Shown here one piece after another: positions 8,983 to 16,330 of a stretch of DNA of 64,000 nt. Source of the DNA: Fibrobacter sp. UBA4297 (lineage in GTDB: Bacteria; Fibrobacterota; Fibrobacteria; Fibrobacterales; Fibrobacteraceae); the NCBI RefSeq assembly GCF_002394865.1, contig NZ_DGUZ01000009.1, positions 263,954 through 327,953 on the forward strand, in the 5' to 3' direction. Position 1 is the first letter of the stretch, and each line of letters opens with the position of its first letter. The notes under the pieces are model-generated. The model was not told where the DNA came from and ran no database searches. It saw only the letters and a program-made list of their open reading frames with translations. Made by a program: the position numbers and the translations under genes.

Positions 8983-11360
8983 TATGGTCAAATAAAGTTC
9001 TTCGACTCGGCATCGCTCTTGCTTTTTTAGTATTGGTCGCCTGCGCTCCGAAGCAGGCGAAACTTGCCGCGTCATCTCAGGGGAAACCTCTCCAGGCGGA
9101 GAAGGTTTCCATTGGTGTATCTGCTCCAAATCCAGGAAAAGAAATCGTCGGTGATTCTACAAGGCCGTCTTGGGTCTACTATCAGTATGGCTTGCAGGCT
9201 ATTGATAACAATGAATGGGCTGTTTCCAAGCATTATCTCGAGGAATCGCTCCGCTTGCTTGTAACCGAAAAGTACGACTCGACAAAGAGCCGTCTTTCGC
9301 GTTCTGAAGATTCCATTTACAAAATGCAGATGCCGGTGCGCATTGTGCAGGCTTTGGAAGATGTGTACCCGAACCTCTCGGAACAGGATGACAATGATTC
9401 CACTTCTGCCGACAGTCTTTCTATTGAAGGCGTAGACGCTTACGACGAAAATGCAGCCGATAGCGCTTCAATCCGTGTAATCGAAAATTTTCTGGATACC
9501 GTAGATGCCGGGCGTTTCTCGCTCCCGATTCGCTTTAACGAGCGCGTCATGCAAGAAATCTACTACATGACCAATTCCGCCCGAGGCTTTATTACAAGGT
9601 CGCTTTCCCGTAAGACGGCTTATGACTCCCTGATTTACGCCAAGCTCGCCCAAAAGCGCATGCCGCGAGACCTTATTTACCTCGCTTTGGTGGAATCCGG
9701 CTTTAATGTAAAGGCCTATAGCCGTGCAAAGGCCGCGGGTATGTGGCAGTTTATTCCAGAAACGGGTATCCGCTATGGCCTCGATGTGGATTTTTGGGTC
9801 GATATGCGCCGCAACCCGGAACTTGCGACTGATGCGGCCTTGAGTTACCTTTCTGCCCTGTATTCTGAATTTGGGGACTGGCTTTTGTCGATGGCCGCCT
9901 ACAACTGCGGTGAAGGGCGCATTCGTCGTTTAATCCGTGAAAAGAAGGCCGATTCTACATGGGGAAACCGTCCGGTTACTTACTGGGACTTGCAGCTCCC
10001 GCAAGAGACGATGCACTATGTGCCGCGAATTCTTGCCGCTATGGTCATTGGGCATTACCCGAACCATTACGATGTGACTATCACCAAGCGCCAGTTGCCT
10101 GTGTACGATACTGTGACTGTCTATGATTCATTCTCGCTCGATGAAATTGCGAAGTTCCTCAAGGTCCCGGAAGATACACTCCGCACGTTGAACATGGAAC
10201 TTACGATGTGGTGTACGCCGCCAAACCGTGATGCCTACTTGCTTCGCTTGCCGTATGGGACACGTGCTGCATTTGTGCAGAACTATGACCGCATGGAAAA
10301 GAACGGCTTCACAAGCTGGAAACAGCACAAGGTGCGCAAAGGTGAATCTGTAGGGACGATTGCCCAGCAGTATGGCGTTCGCGTTGCTGAAATTCAGCGT
10401 GCCAACGACATGAAAAAGACCAAGCTCAAGCCGGGCCGTACGCTCCTTATTCCGGTGAAAGTCGCGCCGCGCAGGTCTACGGGTAAAAAGCCGACAAAGG
10501 TCCGTACTTACGTGGTCCAGCTAGGGGATAATCTGGGGTCTATTTCAAGGCGTTTTGGTGTTTCTCAGGAATCGTTGCGCGTATGGAACAACATTGAAAC
10601 TGGTTATAATGTCAAAAAAGGCGATACGATTTATGTTTCCAAGCCCGATTTGAAGCCTACAAGTTTTGTGCAGCAGCGTGTCGCTCTGAAAAAAGGCGAA
10701 AAATATGTGGTCAAGGCGGGGGATACCTACGCCCAAATTGCAAAGAAGTATAAGGTTCCGGTGTTCCTCCTGTTGCAGGCAAACCAAGGCTTTACCAAGC
10801 GTTTGACCATTGGCGATTCTCTTGCCATTCCTGTTTATGTGCGTCCACCGCGCAAGATGTCCAAGGCTACAGACGAAGAATACCCTGTCGAACCTGCTAA
10901 GGCTGTAGAATCTTCGGATTCCAAGACTTCTAGAAAGTCTTCTAAAAAGACGGCCGATAAGTCGTCTGATTCGAAGTCCTCGAATTCTAAGTCTTCGAAA
11001 AAAGCTCCGGTCAGCACGACGATACTTTATACGGTCGAAGCGGGGGATAACTTGTACAGCATCTCGAAGAAGTATTCGACTACGGTGGCCGCCATCCGTG
11101 AAATGAACGATATGGGCAATTCTTCGAATATCAAGGTTGGCCAAAAGCTTAAGATTCCGGGCTCTGCAGCACCTGCGCCGAGCGCTCCTAAGGTTGAAGA
11201 GATTACTCACGTAGTCAAGAAGGGCGAGGGGCTTTGGGATATCTCGCGACAGTACGGTGTCACCATTGAAGATATTGTGAAGTGGAACGGACTGAAAGAC
11301 ACGAAAATCAAGATTAACGAGAAGCTAAAAATCAAGACGACAAAGAAAAAAAAGAAGTAG
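8979..11360 (+). CDS. Membrane-bound lytic murein transglycosylase, MltD type, with five LysM domains
   Basis: 793 aa. It cuts the glycan strands of peptidoglycan between MurNAc and GlcNAc, forming 1,6-anhydroMurNAc ends. Residues 1-22 are a lipoprotein signal with lipobox VAC. The SLT domain spans ~205-360, with catalytic Glu239 in ALVESGF followed by the family motifs AKAAGMWQF and MAAYNCGEGRI. Three LysM domains follow (about 447-492, 506-552, 568-613), then a Ser/Lys-rich linker (about 625-680) and two more LysM (about 685-730, 745-788); MltD of E. coli has two. The GTG at 8979 is chosen because it overlaps the preceding stop by 4 bases and no upstream start gives a signal peptide. The C-terminus is a Lys run. 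Confidence 0.93.
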   Translation: MIWSNKVLRLGIALAFLVLVACAPKQAKLAASSQGKPLQAEKVSIGVSAPNPGKEIVGDSTRPSWVYYQYGLQAIDNNEWAVSKHYLEESLRLLVTEKYDSTKSRLSRSEDSIYKMQMPVRIVQALEDVYPNLSEQDDNDSTSADSLSIEGVDAYDENAADSASIRVIENFLDTVDAGRFSLPIRFNERVMQEIYYMTNSARGFITRSLSRKTAYDSLIYAKLAQKRMPRDLIYLALVESGFNVKAYSRAKAAGMWQFIPETGIRYGLDVDFWVDMRRNPELATDAALSYLSALYSEFGDWLLSMAAYNCGEGRIRRLIREKKADSTWGNRPVTYWDLQLPQETMHYVPRILAAMVIGHYPNHYDVTITKRQLPVYDTVTVYDSFSLDEIAKFLKVPEDTLRTLNMELTMWCTPPNRDAYLLRLPYGTRAAFVQNYDRMEKNGFTSWKQHKVRKGESVGTIAQQYGVRVAEIQRANDMKKTKLKPGRTLLIPVKVAPRRSTGKKPTKVRTYVVQLGDNLGSISRRFGVSQESLRVWNNIETGYNVKKGDTIYVSKPDLKPTSFVQQRVALKKGEKYVVKAGDTYAQIAKKYKVPVFLLLQANQGFTKRLTIGDSLAIPVYVRPPRKMSKATDEEYPVEPAKAVESSDSKTSRKSSKKTADKSSDSKSSNSKSSKKAPVSTTILYTVEAGDNLYSISKKYSTTVAAIREMNDMGNSSNIKVGQKLKIPGSAAPAPSAPKVEEITHVVKKGEGLWDISRQYGVTIEDIVKWNGLKDTKIKINEKLKIKTTKKKKK

Positions 11361-11470
11361 CTTGTTATTTTTGAAAAAAAATGTGTAAAATCGTGTTTTT
11401 TTTGGAATAAATTGAAAAAAATAGTGTAGTTTTAACTTGAAAAATTCAAAAAAAATCACTGGAGTAAAAT

Positions 11471-12211
11471 ATGAAGAAGAAAATCTTGGCTCTCTGTGCT
11501 GCTGGTCTTATTTTTTCTTTGACCGGTTGTGAAGAAACCATGGACCCGAATGATCCGCAGTCTGTTCGCAGATATTTGACGAAGAAGCAGATTGGCTTTA
11601 CGCCGAACCAGTTCGTCTCTTACGCGGTTAATAGCGATACCGCCAAGATGACTTTGTTCCTCCAGGCTTCTTTCGAAATTGACCAGCCGGCAGATAACGG
11701 CAATAACGCAGTCGCCATCGCAGCCAACAAGGGCAACTTGATGGTGCTTAACTACTTGTTCGATCATGGTGCTAAGGCCAATGTCAACAACGGCAATGGT
11801 GAACCGGTTATCGATAACGCTGTCAATATGGGTAACAAGGAAGTGGTCGTCCGCCTCTTGGAACAGCTCAAGAAAGAAGGCGTTGAACCGCAGAACCTCG
11901 CTACCGCAGTGCTTATCGCCGCTAAGACGGGCAAGGCCGATATGCTCGAAGTGCTCGCTAACGCTGGCGCTCCGCTCGAAAACCGCAGCCCGGATGGCTA
12001 TTTGCCGATTCATTGGGCTGTCAAGTCTGGTAACTACGACGCTATGATGTTCCTCATCAACAAGGGTGTCGATGTGAACGCCAAGTGCGGTCAGGGTTAC
12101 TCAGTGCTCGACTGGGCTACGAACGAAGGTTATACTCGCCTCATCAAGGCTTTGAAGAAGCACGGTGCCAAGAATACTGCTAAGTATAAGATTGACTCTC
12201 GTGGCAGATAA
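11471..12211 (+). CDS. Ankyrin-repeat lipoprotein
   Basis: 246 aa. Residues 1-21 form a lipoprotein signal (FSLTGCEE). From ~70 to 240 there are about five ankyrin repeats, recognisable from NAVAIAANKGNLMVLNYLFDHGA, the unit starting GEPVIDNAVNMGNKEVVVRLL, and DGYLPIHWAVKSGNYDAMMF. Ankyrin repeats bind other proteins, so an exported adaptor in periplasm or outer membrane is the most that can be said. Start: CACTGGAGTAAAATATG has GGAG at suitable spacing. The upstream 110 nt are very AT-rich with no terminator, so read-through from the transglycosylase gene is possible. A terminator lies behind it. Confidence 0.85.
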   Translation: MKKKILALCAAGLIFSLTGCEETMDPNDPQSVRRYLTKKQIGFTPNQFVSYAVNSDTAKMTLFLQASFEIDQPADNGNNAVAIAANKGNLMVLNYLFDHGAKANVNNGNGEPVIDNAVNMGNKEVVVRLLEQLKKEGVEPQNLATAVLIAAKTGKADMLEVLANAGAPLENRSPDGYLPIHWAVKSGNYDAMMFLINKGVDVNAKCGQGYSVLDWATNEGYTRLIKALKKHGAKNTAKYKIDSRGR

Positions 12212-12237
12212 GCGAATCTTTTCGGCTTGAATTTACA

Positions 12238-12265
12238 GGACGGGTCTAAAGCCCGCCCTTTTTTT
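12238..12265 (+). terminator. Terminator of the ankyrin gene
   Basis: Stem GGACGGG / CCCGCCC with one A-C mismatch and a 7-nt loop, followed by seven T. The T-run leads straight into the TATCTT -10 element of dapB. Confidence 0.8.
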
Positions 12266-12266
12266 C

Positions 12267-12272
12267 TATCTT
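12267..12272 (+). promoter_or_regulatory. -10 element of dapB (TATCTT)
   Basis: TATCTT sits 28 nt upstream of the dapB ATG, giving a leader of about 20 nt that includes the Shine-Dalgarno AATAGGAGATTTT. No good -35 is visible because the terminator stem occupies that position. Confidence 0.5.
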
Positions 12273-12300
12273 GTCAAACGGAAAAACAATAGGAGATTTT

Positions 12301-13131
12301 ATGTCCGTTCAAGTGATGGTTAATGGTATTCCGGGTAACATGGGCCGCATCGTGGCCGAAACTTGTGTTGCTCGCGGTTTGGAACTTGTCCCGTATTCTT
12401 TGACGGGTGAAATTATCGTCGAAAACGAAGCCGAAGTTGCAGGCAAGATTATCCAGCTCTTGAAGCCCTCCAACCGCGAAGCACGCATTGGCGAAGTGCT
12501 TGCCAAGTATCCGAACATGATTTGCATTGACTACACGCATCCGACGGCAGTGAACGATAACGCCGCCTTCTATGTGAAGCACAAGATTCCGTTTGTGATG
12601 GGCACGACTGGCGGTGACCGCGAAGCTCTCACAAAGCTCGTTGCCGATGCAAATCATCCGAGTGTCATCGCTCCGAACATGGCTAAGCAGATTGTCGCCT
12701 TCCAGATGATGATCGAATTCTTGGTTAAGGAATTCCCGACTGCATTCGAAGGCTACAAGCTCTCCGTTGTCGAAAGCCACCAGAAGACCAAGGCTGACAC
12801 TAGCGGTACCGCCAAGGCTGTTGTTGGAGACTTCCAGAAGATGGGCTTTGACTTTTCTGTTGACGATATCGAAAAGGTTCGTAACGAAAAGGAACAGATG
12901 GAACGCATGCATGTGCCCGAAGAATACCTCGGCGGTCACGCATTCCACACCTACTGCCTCGATAGCGCTGACGGTACGGTTCACTTTGAATTCCAGCACA
13001 ATGTTTGCGGCCGCAAGATTTACGCCGAAGGCACAGTCGATGCCGTGAACTTCCTCGCTGACCAGATTGCCGCCGGTACTGCAAAGCCGTTCAACATGAT
13101 GGACGTCTTGCGTTCTGGAAAAATGAGATAA
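12301..13131 (+). CDS. dapB: 4-hydroxy-tetrahydrodipicolinate reductase
   Basis: 276 aa. It reduces (hydroxy-)dihydrodipicolinate with NAD(P)H in the diaminopimelate/lysine pathway, in the cytosol. Seen: N-terminal nucleotide-binding turn NGIPGNMGRIVAE (variant of GxxGxMG), GTTGG at ~100, and the substrate/catalytic segment VVESHQKTKADTSGTAKAV (~157-175), the family's ExHxxxKxDxxSGTA. The sequence looks more like the plant-type branch than E. coli DapB. The frame opens 10 codons earlier, but the ATG at 12301 has AGGAG seven bases before it. The next gene's ATG follows the TAA directly, so the two are cotranscribed. asd, an earlier step in the same pathway, is at 37702-38691. Confidence 0.9.
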   Translation: MSVQVMVNGIPGNMGRIVAETCVARGLELVPYSLTGEIIVENEAEVAGKIIQLLKPSNREARIGEVLAKYPNMICIDYTHPTAVNDNAAFYVKHKIPFVMGTTGGDREALTKLVADANHPSVIAPNMAKQIVAFQMMIEFLVKEFPTAFEGYKLSVVESHQKTKADTSGTAKAVVGDFQKMGFDFSVDDIEKVRNEKEQMERMHVPEEYLGGHAFHTYCLDSADGTVHFEFQHNVCGRKIYAEGTVDAVNFLADQIAAGTAKPFNMMDVLRSGKMR

Positions 13132-14148
13132 ATGCGTTCTTATATCCTTCGTCGTTTGTTGCTAATGATCCCGACATTAATTGGGATTTCATTGGTGTGC
13201 TTTATCTTGATTCAGCTCTTGCCGGGTGGCCCTGTGGAAGAGCTGATTTCTCGTGCGCAACAGGCGGCTTCGATGAAGGGTGGCGTAGATGCTTCCAAGG
13301 CGCTCTCGCCGGACCAGATTGCGCAAATCCAGGCGTACTTTGGTTTTGACCAGCCTGCGTGGAAACGTTACCTCACATGGCTTTGGAACGTTTTGCATTT
13401 GAATCTTGGGGAAAGTTATACGTACGGGCTCCCGGTCTGGGACGTGATTGTAAGCCGATTCCCGATATCATTGTTCTTTGGTGTGACGTCGTTCTTCTTG
13501 AGCTACCTTATCTGTATTCCGCTTGGGCTCTGGAAGGCGGTGCATCACGGAAGCAAGCTTGATTCTTTTACGAGTGGTCTTATTTTCTCGGGTTACGTGA
13601 TGCCGGGTTATGCGCTTGGCATTTTGCTCATCATCTTTTTGGCGGGTGGTTCGTACTTGGACATTTTCCCGCTCGGTGGGCTCACGAGCGATGACTTTGA
13701 GGATTTCACGTTCTTCGGGAAAGTGTTTGATTTGGCGCAACATTTGGCGCTCCCGATTTTCTGTTACATGATTAGCGAATTTGCGTTCCTCACGTTCCTC
13801 ATGAAGAATTCTGCACTTGAGGAACTGGGCCGCGATTACATGCGAACGGCATTGGCAAAGGGGTTGAGCTTTAAGCAGGCTCTTGTGCGTCATGCACTCC
13901 GCAATGCGCTGATCCCAATTGCAACCCGCCTTTCTGAAATTTGCACACTCATGTTTGCAGGCGCGCTCCTCATCGAGAAGGTCTTTGATATCGATGGTAT
14001 GGGTCTCTTGTATTACAATTCGATGGTCAACCGCGATTACAACGTGGTGATGGGAATTATCTTCCTCAGTAGCCTTATGGCGATGGTGGGCCGTCTCTTT
14101 AGCGATATACTTTATACGCTTGTCGATCCGAGAATTAAGTTCTCATAA
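13132..14148 (+). CDS. Peptide-type ABC transporter permease, YejB/DppB family
   Basis: 338 aa, an inner-membrane permease of the binding-protein-dependent type. The N-terminus (YILRRLLLMIPTLIGISLVCF) is typical of DppB/OppB/YejB. The long periplasmic insertion after LLPGGPVEE, including FGFDQPAWKRYLTWLWNVL, points to YejB. About six hydrophobic segments; the EAA-like loop is around EELGRDYMRTALAKGLSFKQALVRHALRNALIP. The start codon abuts the dapB stop. No second permease, ATPase or binding protein follows: the next gene is convergent guaA. The partners must be encoded elsewhere or be missing. Confidence 0.88.
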   Translation: MRSYILRRLLLMIPTLIGISLVCFILIQLLPGGPVEELISRAQQAASMKGGVDASKALSPDQIAQIQAYFGFDQPAWKRYLTWLWNVLHLNLGESYTYGLPVWDVIVSRFPISLFFGVTSFFLSYLICIPLGLWKAVHHGSKLDSFTSGLIFSGYVMPGYALGILLIIFLAGGSYLDIFPLGGLTSDDFEDFTFFGKVFDLAQHLALPIFCYMISEFAFLTFLMKNSALEELGRDYMRTALAKGLSFKQALVRHALRNALIPIATRLSEICTLMFAGALLIEKVFDIDGMGLLYYNSMVNRDYNVVMGIIFLSSLMAMVGRLFSDILYTLVDPRIKFS

Positions 14149-14171
14149 ATTAAACTTGTTTTAAATTGAAA

Positions 14172-14202
14172 AAATCCGAATGAGTTTGTCTCATTCGGAT
14201 TT
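14172..14202 (+). terminator. Terminator hairpin after the permease
   Basis: Perfect 13-bp stem AAATCCGAATGAG / CTCATTCGGATTT around loop TTTGT. Flanked by A- and T-rich sequence, so it could act in both directions. Confidence 0.75.
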
Positions 14203-14267
14203 AAAATTTGTCGCGACTCTTGCCTTACTGACGCTTACGCCTACGGCTTCAGCGTCTGCTTGTTCGC

Positions 14268-14403
14268 CTCGGTCATAAAAATGAGCAAGCTTATTTTTGC
14301 GACACTCGGCTCCGCGCTACTCCCACGGCGCTTTCACTTTGTTCAAGCGCGTGTTCGCGCGCCTCGGCTATGAAAACATGCGAGCATGTTTTCGCAGCAC
14401 TCG
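14268..14403. repeat. Two tandem copies of a CTCG-palindrome-CACTCG intergenic repeat
   Basis: Copy 1 (14268-14308) and copy 2 (14363-14403) share the frame CTCGG(T/C)(C/T)AT ... CGC/CGA ... CACTCG. Each encloses a different hairpin: AAAAATGAGC/AAGCTTATTTTT-like in copy 1 and GAAAACATGC/GCATGTTTTC in copy 2. A related copy is at 31114-31150 and a diverged one around 56930-57010. Copy 2 ends two bases before the guaA stop codon. Confidence 0.65.
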
Positions 14404-14405
14404 GC

Positions 14406-16241
14406 TTACTCCCACTCAATGGTTCCGGGCGGCTTGTGCGTCACATCGTACCACAGCGAGCCTGCGCCTTCGGCTTCGAACTTGCGCCAGAGACCGGCGA
14501 GCATTCCCTGGTCGATTTCGGCGAAGTTTGCGGTCATGGCTTCGGTGGAGTTCACTGGGCGCATCACGATGCAGGGCTTGTTAGCCGTGCGGAGCGGAAC
14601 GAGCACAACCGGCATCTGCCAAATCTTTTCGTACAAGTCGTTTGCCTGCAAAAATTCGGTGCAGATGTTGTCGAACTTGCGGAGCGTATCGAAGTTTTCG
14701 CGGGTGGCGTACTGTTCGACAAGCTTCGGATCTTCATCAGCAACGCTACCAATCTGGTAAATCACGCGGTTGATGGCCTTGAAGCGGTTGGCAAGTTCAG
14801 TAGAGAACTTTTCGCATTCCTTCCAGCTTAAGCCCGGAGTGGTGATGAGGAACGGCTGTGCGTAGGTGCGACCGTCGCCCTGCACGCCCACGCTCTTGAT
14901 GGGGAGCAGGCGGCCAGCAATTTTGTTCGCCTTCAGGTAGTCGGCGAGGGACTGACCTGCGGTGTCCTTCACGTCTTCGAACTTTACCATGTCGCTTGTG
15001 AGCTTGCCTTCGCTGCAGAGCAAACGAACGCCGAGACCCGGACCCGGGAACGGGTGACGCCACACGAGGTTGTGCGGAATGCCGAGTTCTTCGCCGAGTG
15101 CGCGGACTTCGTCCTTGTACAAGTCGGCGAGCGGTTCCAAGACGAGACCCTTTTCCATGAGGTCCAAAACTTCTTGCACGCGGTTGTGGTGCGTCTTGAT
15201 CTTGTCTGCGTTCTTGGTGCCGCCGCTTTCGATGGTGTCGGGGTAGATGGTGCCCTGAGCCATCATCCATTCGTTCGGATCGAGGTTGAGCTTTGCCATT
15301 TCCTCGTCCTTGACCGTTAAGAATTCCTTACCGATGATGCCGCGCTTGGTTTCCGGAGCGGTTACGCCCTTGAGCTTTGCGAGGAAGTGATCGCTAGCGT
15401 CGCGAATCTTGAGGTTGTTCATACCTTCCTTCGTGAGGAAGTCCATAATCTTCTGGGATTCGCCGAGGCGCATCATGCCGTTGTCCACGTGCAGGCCGAG
15501 AACCTTTTCCGGTCCGAGCACGCGGTTCAAGAGCACGAATGCCACGGTGGAGTCCACACCGCCAGACACGAGCAAGAACACCTTGCGGTCCTTGACCTGG
15601 TCCTTGATGCGCTGCGTGATGAGCGGCAAGTAGCTCTTCATGTTCCAAGTCTTTTTGGCGCCCGTAAAGTCGACGAAGTTTTCGAGAAGCTTCATGCCGA
15701 ACTTACTGTGCGTGACTTCGGGGTGGAACTGGATGCCGAAAATCTGGCGTTCAGGCTTATCGCTATCGAATGCGACAGCGGCGATTTCGCAGTCCTTGGT
15801 GCTTGCTACAATCTTGTAGCCTTCGGGGAGCTTTGTCACCTGGTCTCCGTGGCTCATCCACATCGGGGATGCCTTCGGGAGGCCCTTCAAAAGCGGGCAC
15901 TTTTCGTCGCCGACAATGAGGTCTGCAATGCCGTATTCCTTGACCTTGCCCGGTTCCACGTGACCGCCCAACTGCTGGGCGATGAGCTGGTGACCGTAGC
16001 AGATGCCGAGCTTCGGCACCGGGAGGTTCAAAATTTCAGGATTGTATTCCGGAGCGTCAGCCGCATAAACGCTAGACGGACCGCCACTGTAAATGATGCC
16101 CTTCACGCCTTCGAGTTCAGAAACCGGGGCGGCGGGGGAGTGGATTTCGGTAAACACGCCAAGACGGCGTACACGGTTGGCAATCAAGTGAGCATACTGC
16201 CCACCAAAGTCCAAAACGGCAATAGTATCAACGTTTTTCAT
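14406..16241 (-). CDS. guaA: GMP synthase (glutamine-hydrolysing)
   Basis: 611 aa. It converts XMP, glutamine and ATP to GMP in purine synthesis. Residues 1-190 are the class I glutamine amidotransferase: nucleophile Cys81 in GICYGHQL, His173 and Glu175 in FHPEV. The ATP pyrophosphatase domain follows with the PP-loop SGGVDST at 226-232. The C-terminal dimerisation/XMP domain contains HPFPGPGLGVR and ends KPPGTIEWE. The protein is ~85 residues longer than E. coli GuaA (525), the extra part lying in the C-terminal domain (about residues 420-530), as in the longer eukaryote-like forms. TATCTT 8 nt before the ATG suggests a leaderless message. Confidence 0.95.
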   Translation of the reverse strand: MKNVDTIAVLDFGGQYAHLIANRVRRLGVFTEIHSPAAPVSELEGVKGIIYSGGPSSVYAADAPEYNPEILNLPVPKLGICYGHQLIAQQLGGHVEPGKVKEYGIADLIVGDEKCPLLKGLPKASPMWMSHGDQVTKLPEGYKIVASTKDCEIAAVAFDSDKPERQIFGIQFHPEVTHSKFGMKLLENFVDFTGAKKTWNMKSYLPLITQRIKDQVKDRKVFLLVSGGVDSTVAFVLLNRVLGPEKVLGLHVDNGMMRLGESQKIMDFLTKEGMNNLKIRDASDHFLAKLKGVTAPETKRGIIGKEFLTVKDEEMAKLNLDPNEWMMAQGTIYPDTIESGGTKNADKIKTHHNRVQEVLDLMEKGLVLEPLADLYKDEVRALGEELGIPHNLVWRHPFPGPGLGVRLLCSEGKLTSDMVKFEDVKDTAGQSLADYLKANKIAGRLLPIKSVGVQGDGRTYAQPFLITTPGLSWKECEKFSTELANRFKAINRVIYQIGSVADEDPKLVEQYATRENFDTLRKFDNICTEFLQANDLYEKIWQMPVVLVPLRTANKPCIVMRPVNSTEAMTANFAEIDQGMLAGLWRKFEAEGAGSLWYDVTHKPPGTIEWE

Positions 16242-16249
16242 ACATCTAA

Positions 16250-16255
16250 AAGATA
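16250..16255 (-). promoter_or_regulatory. -10 element of guaA, close to the start codon
   Basis: On the minus strand TATCTT is followed by 8 nt and then the guaA ATG. No Shine-Dalgarno lies between. The upstream -35 position falls in the terminator stem of the preceding gene. Confidence 0.45.
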
Positions 16256-16256
16256 G

Positions 16257-16284
16257 AAAAACCTTCAGAAATCTGAAGGTTTTT
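16257..16284 (-). terminator. Terminator between pepA and guaA
   Basis: Perfect inverted repeat AAAAACCTTCAGA / TCTGAAGGTTTTT. It follows pepA on the minus strand and lies 15 nt before the guaA start, overlapping the guaA promoter. Confidence 0.8.
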
Positions 16285-16330
16285 TAATACTCACTTTGAG
16301 GATTTGATAAGCTAATTATTTAAAATCCGC

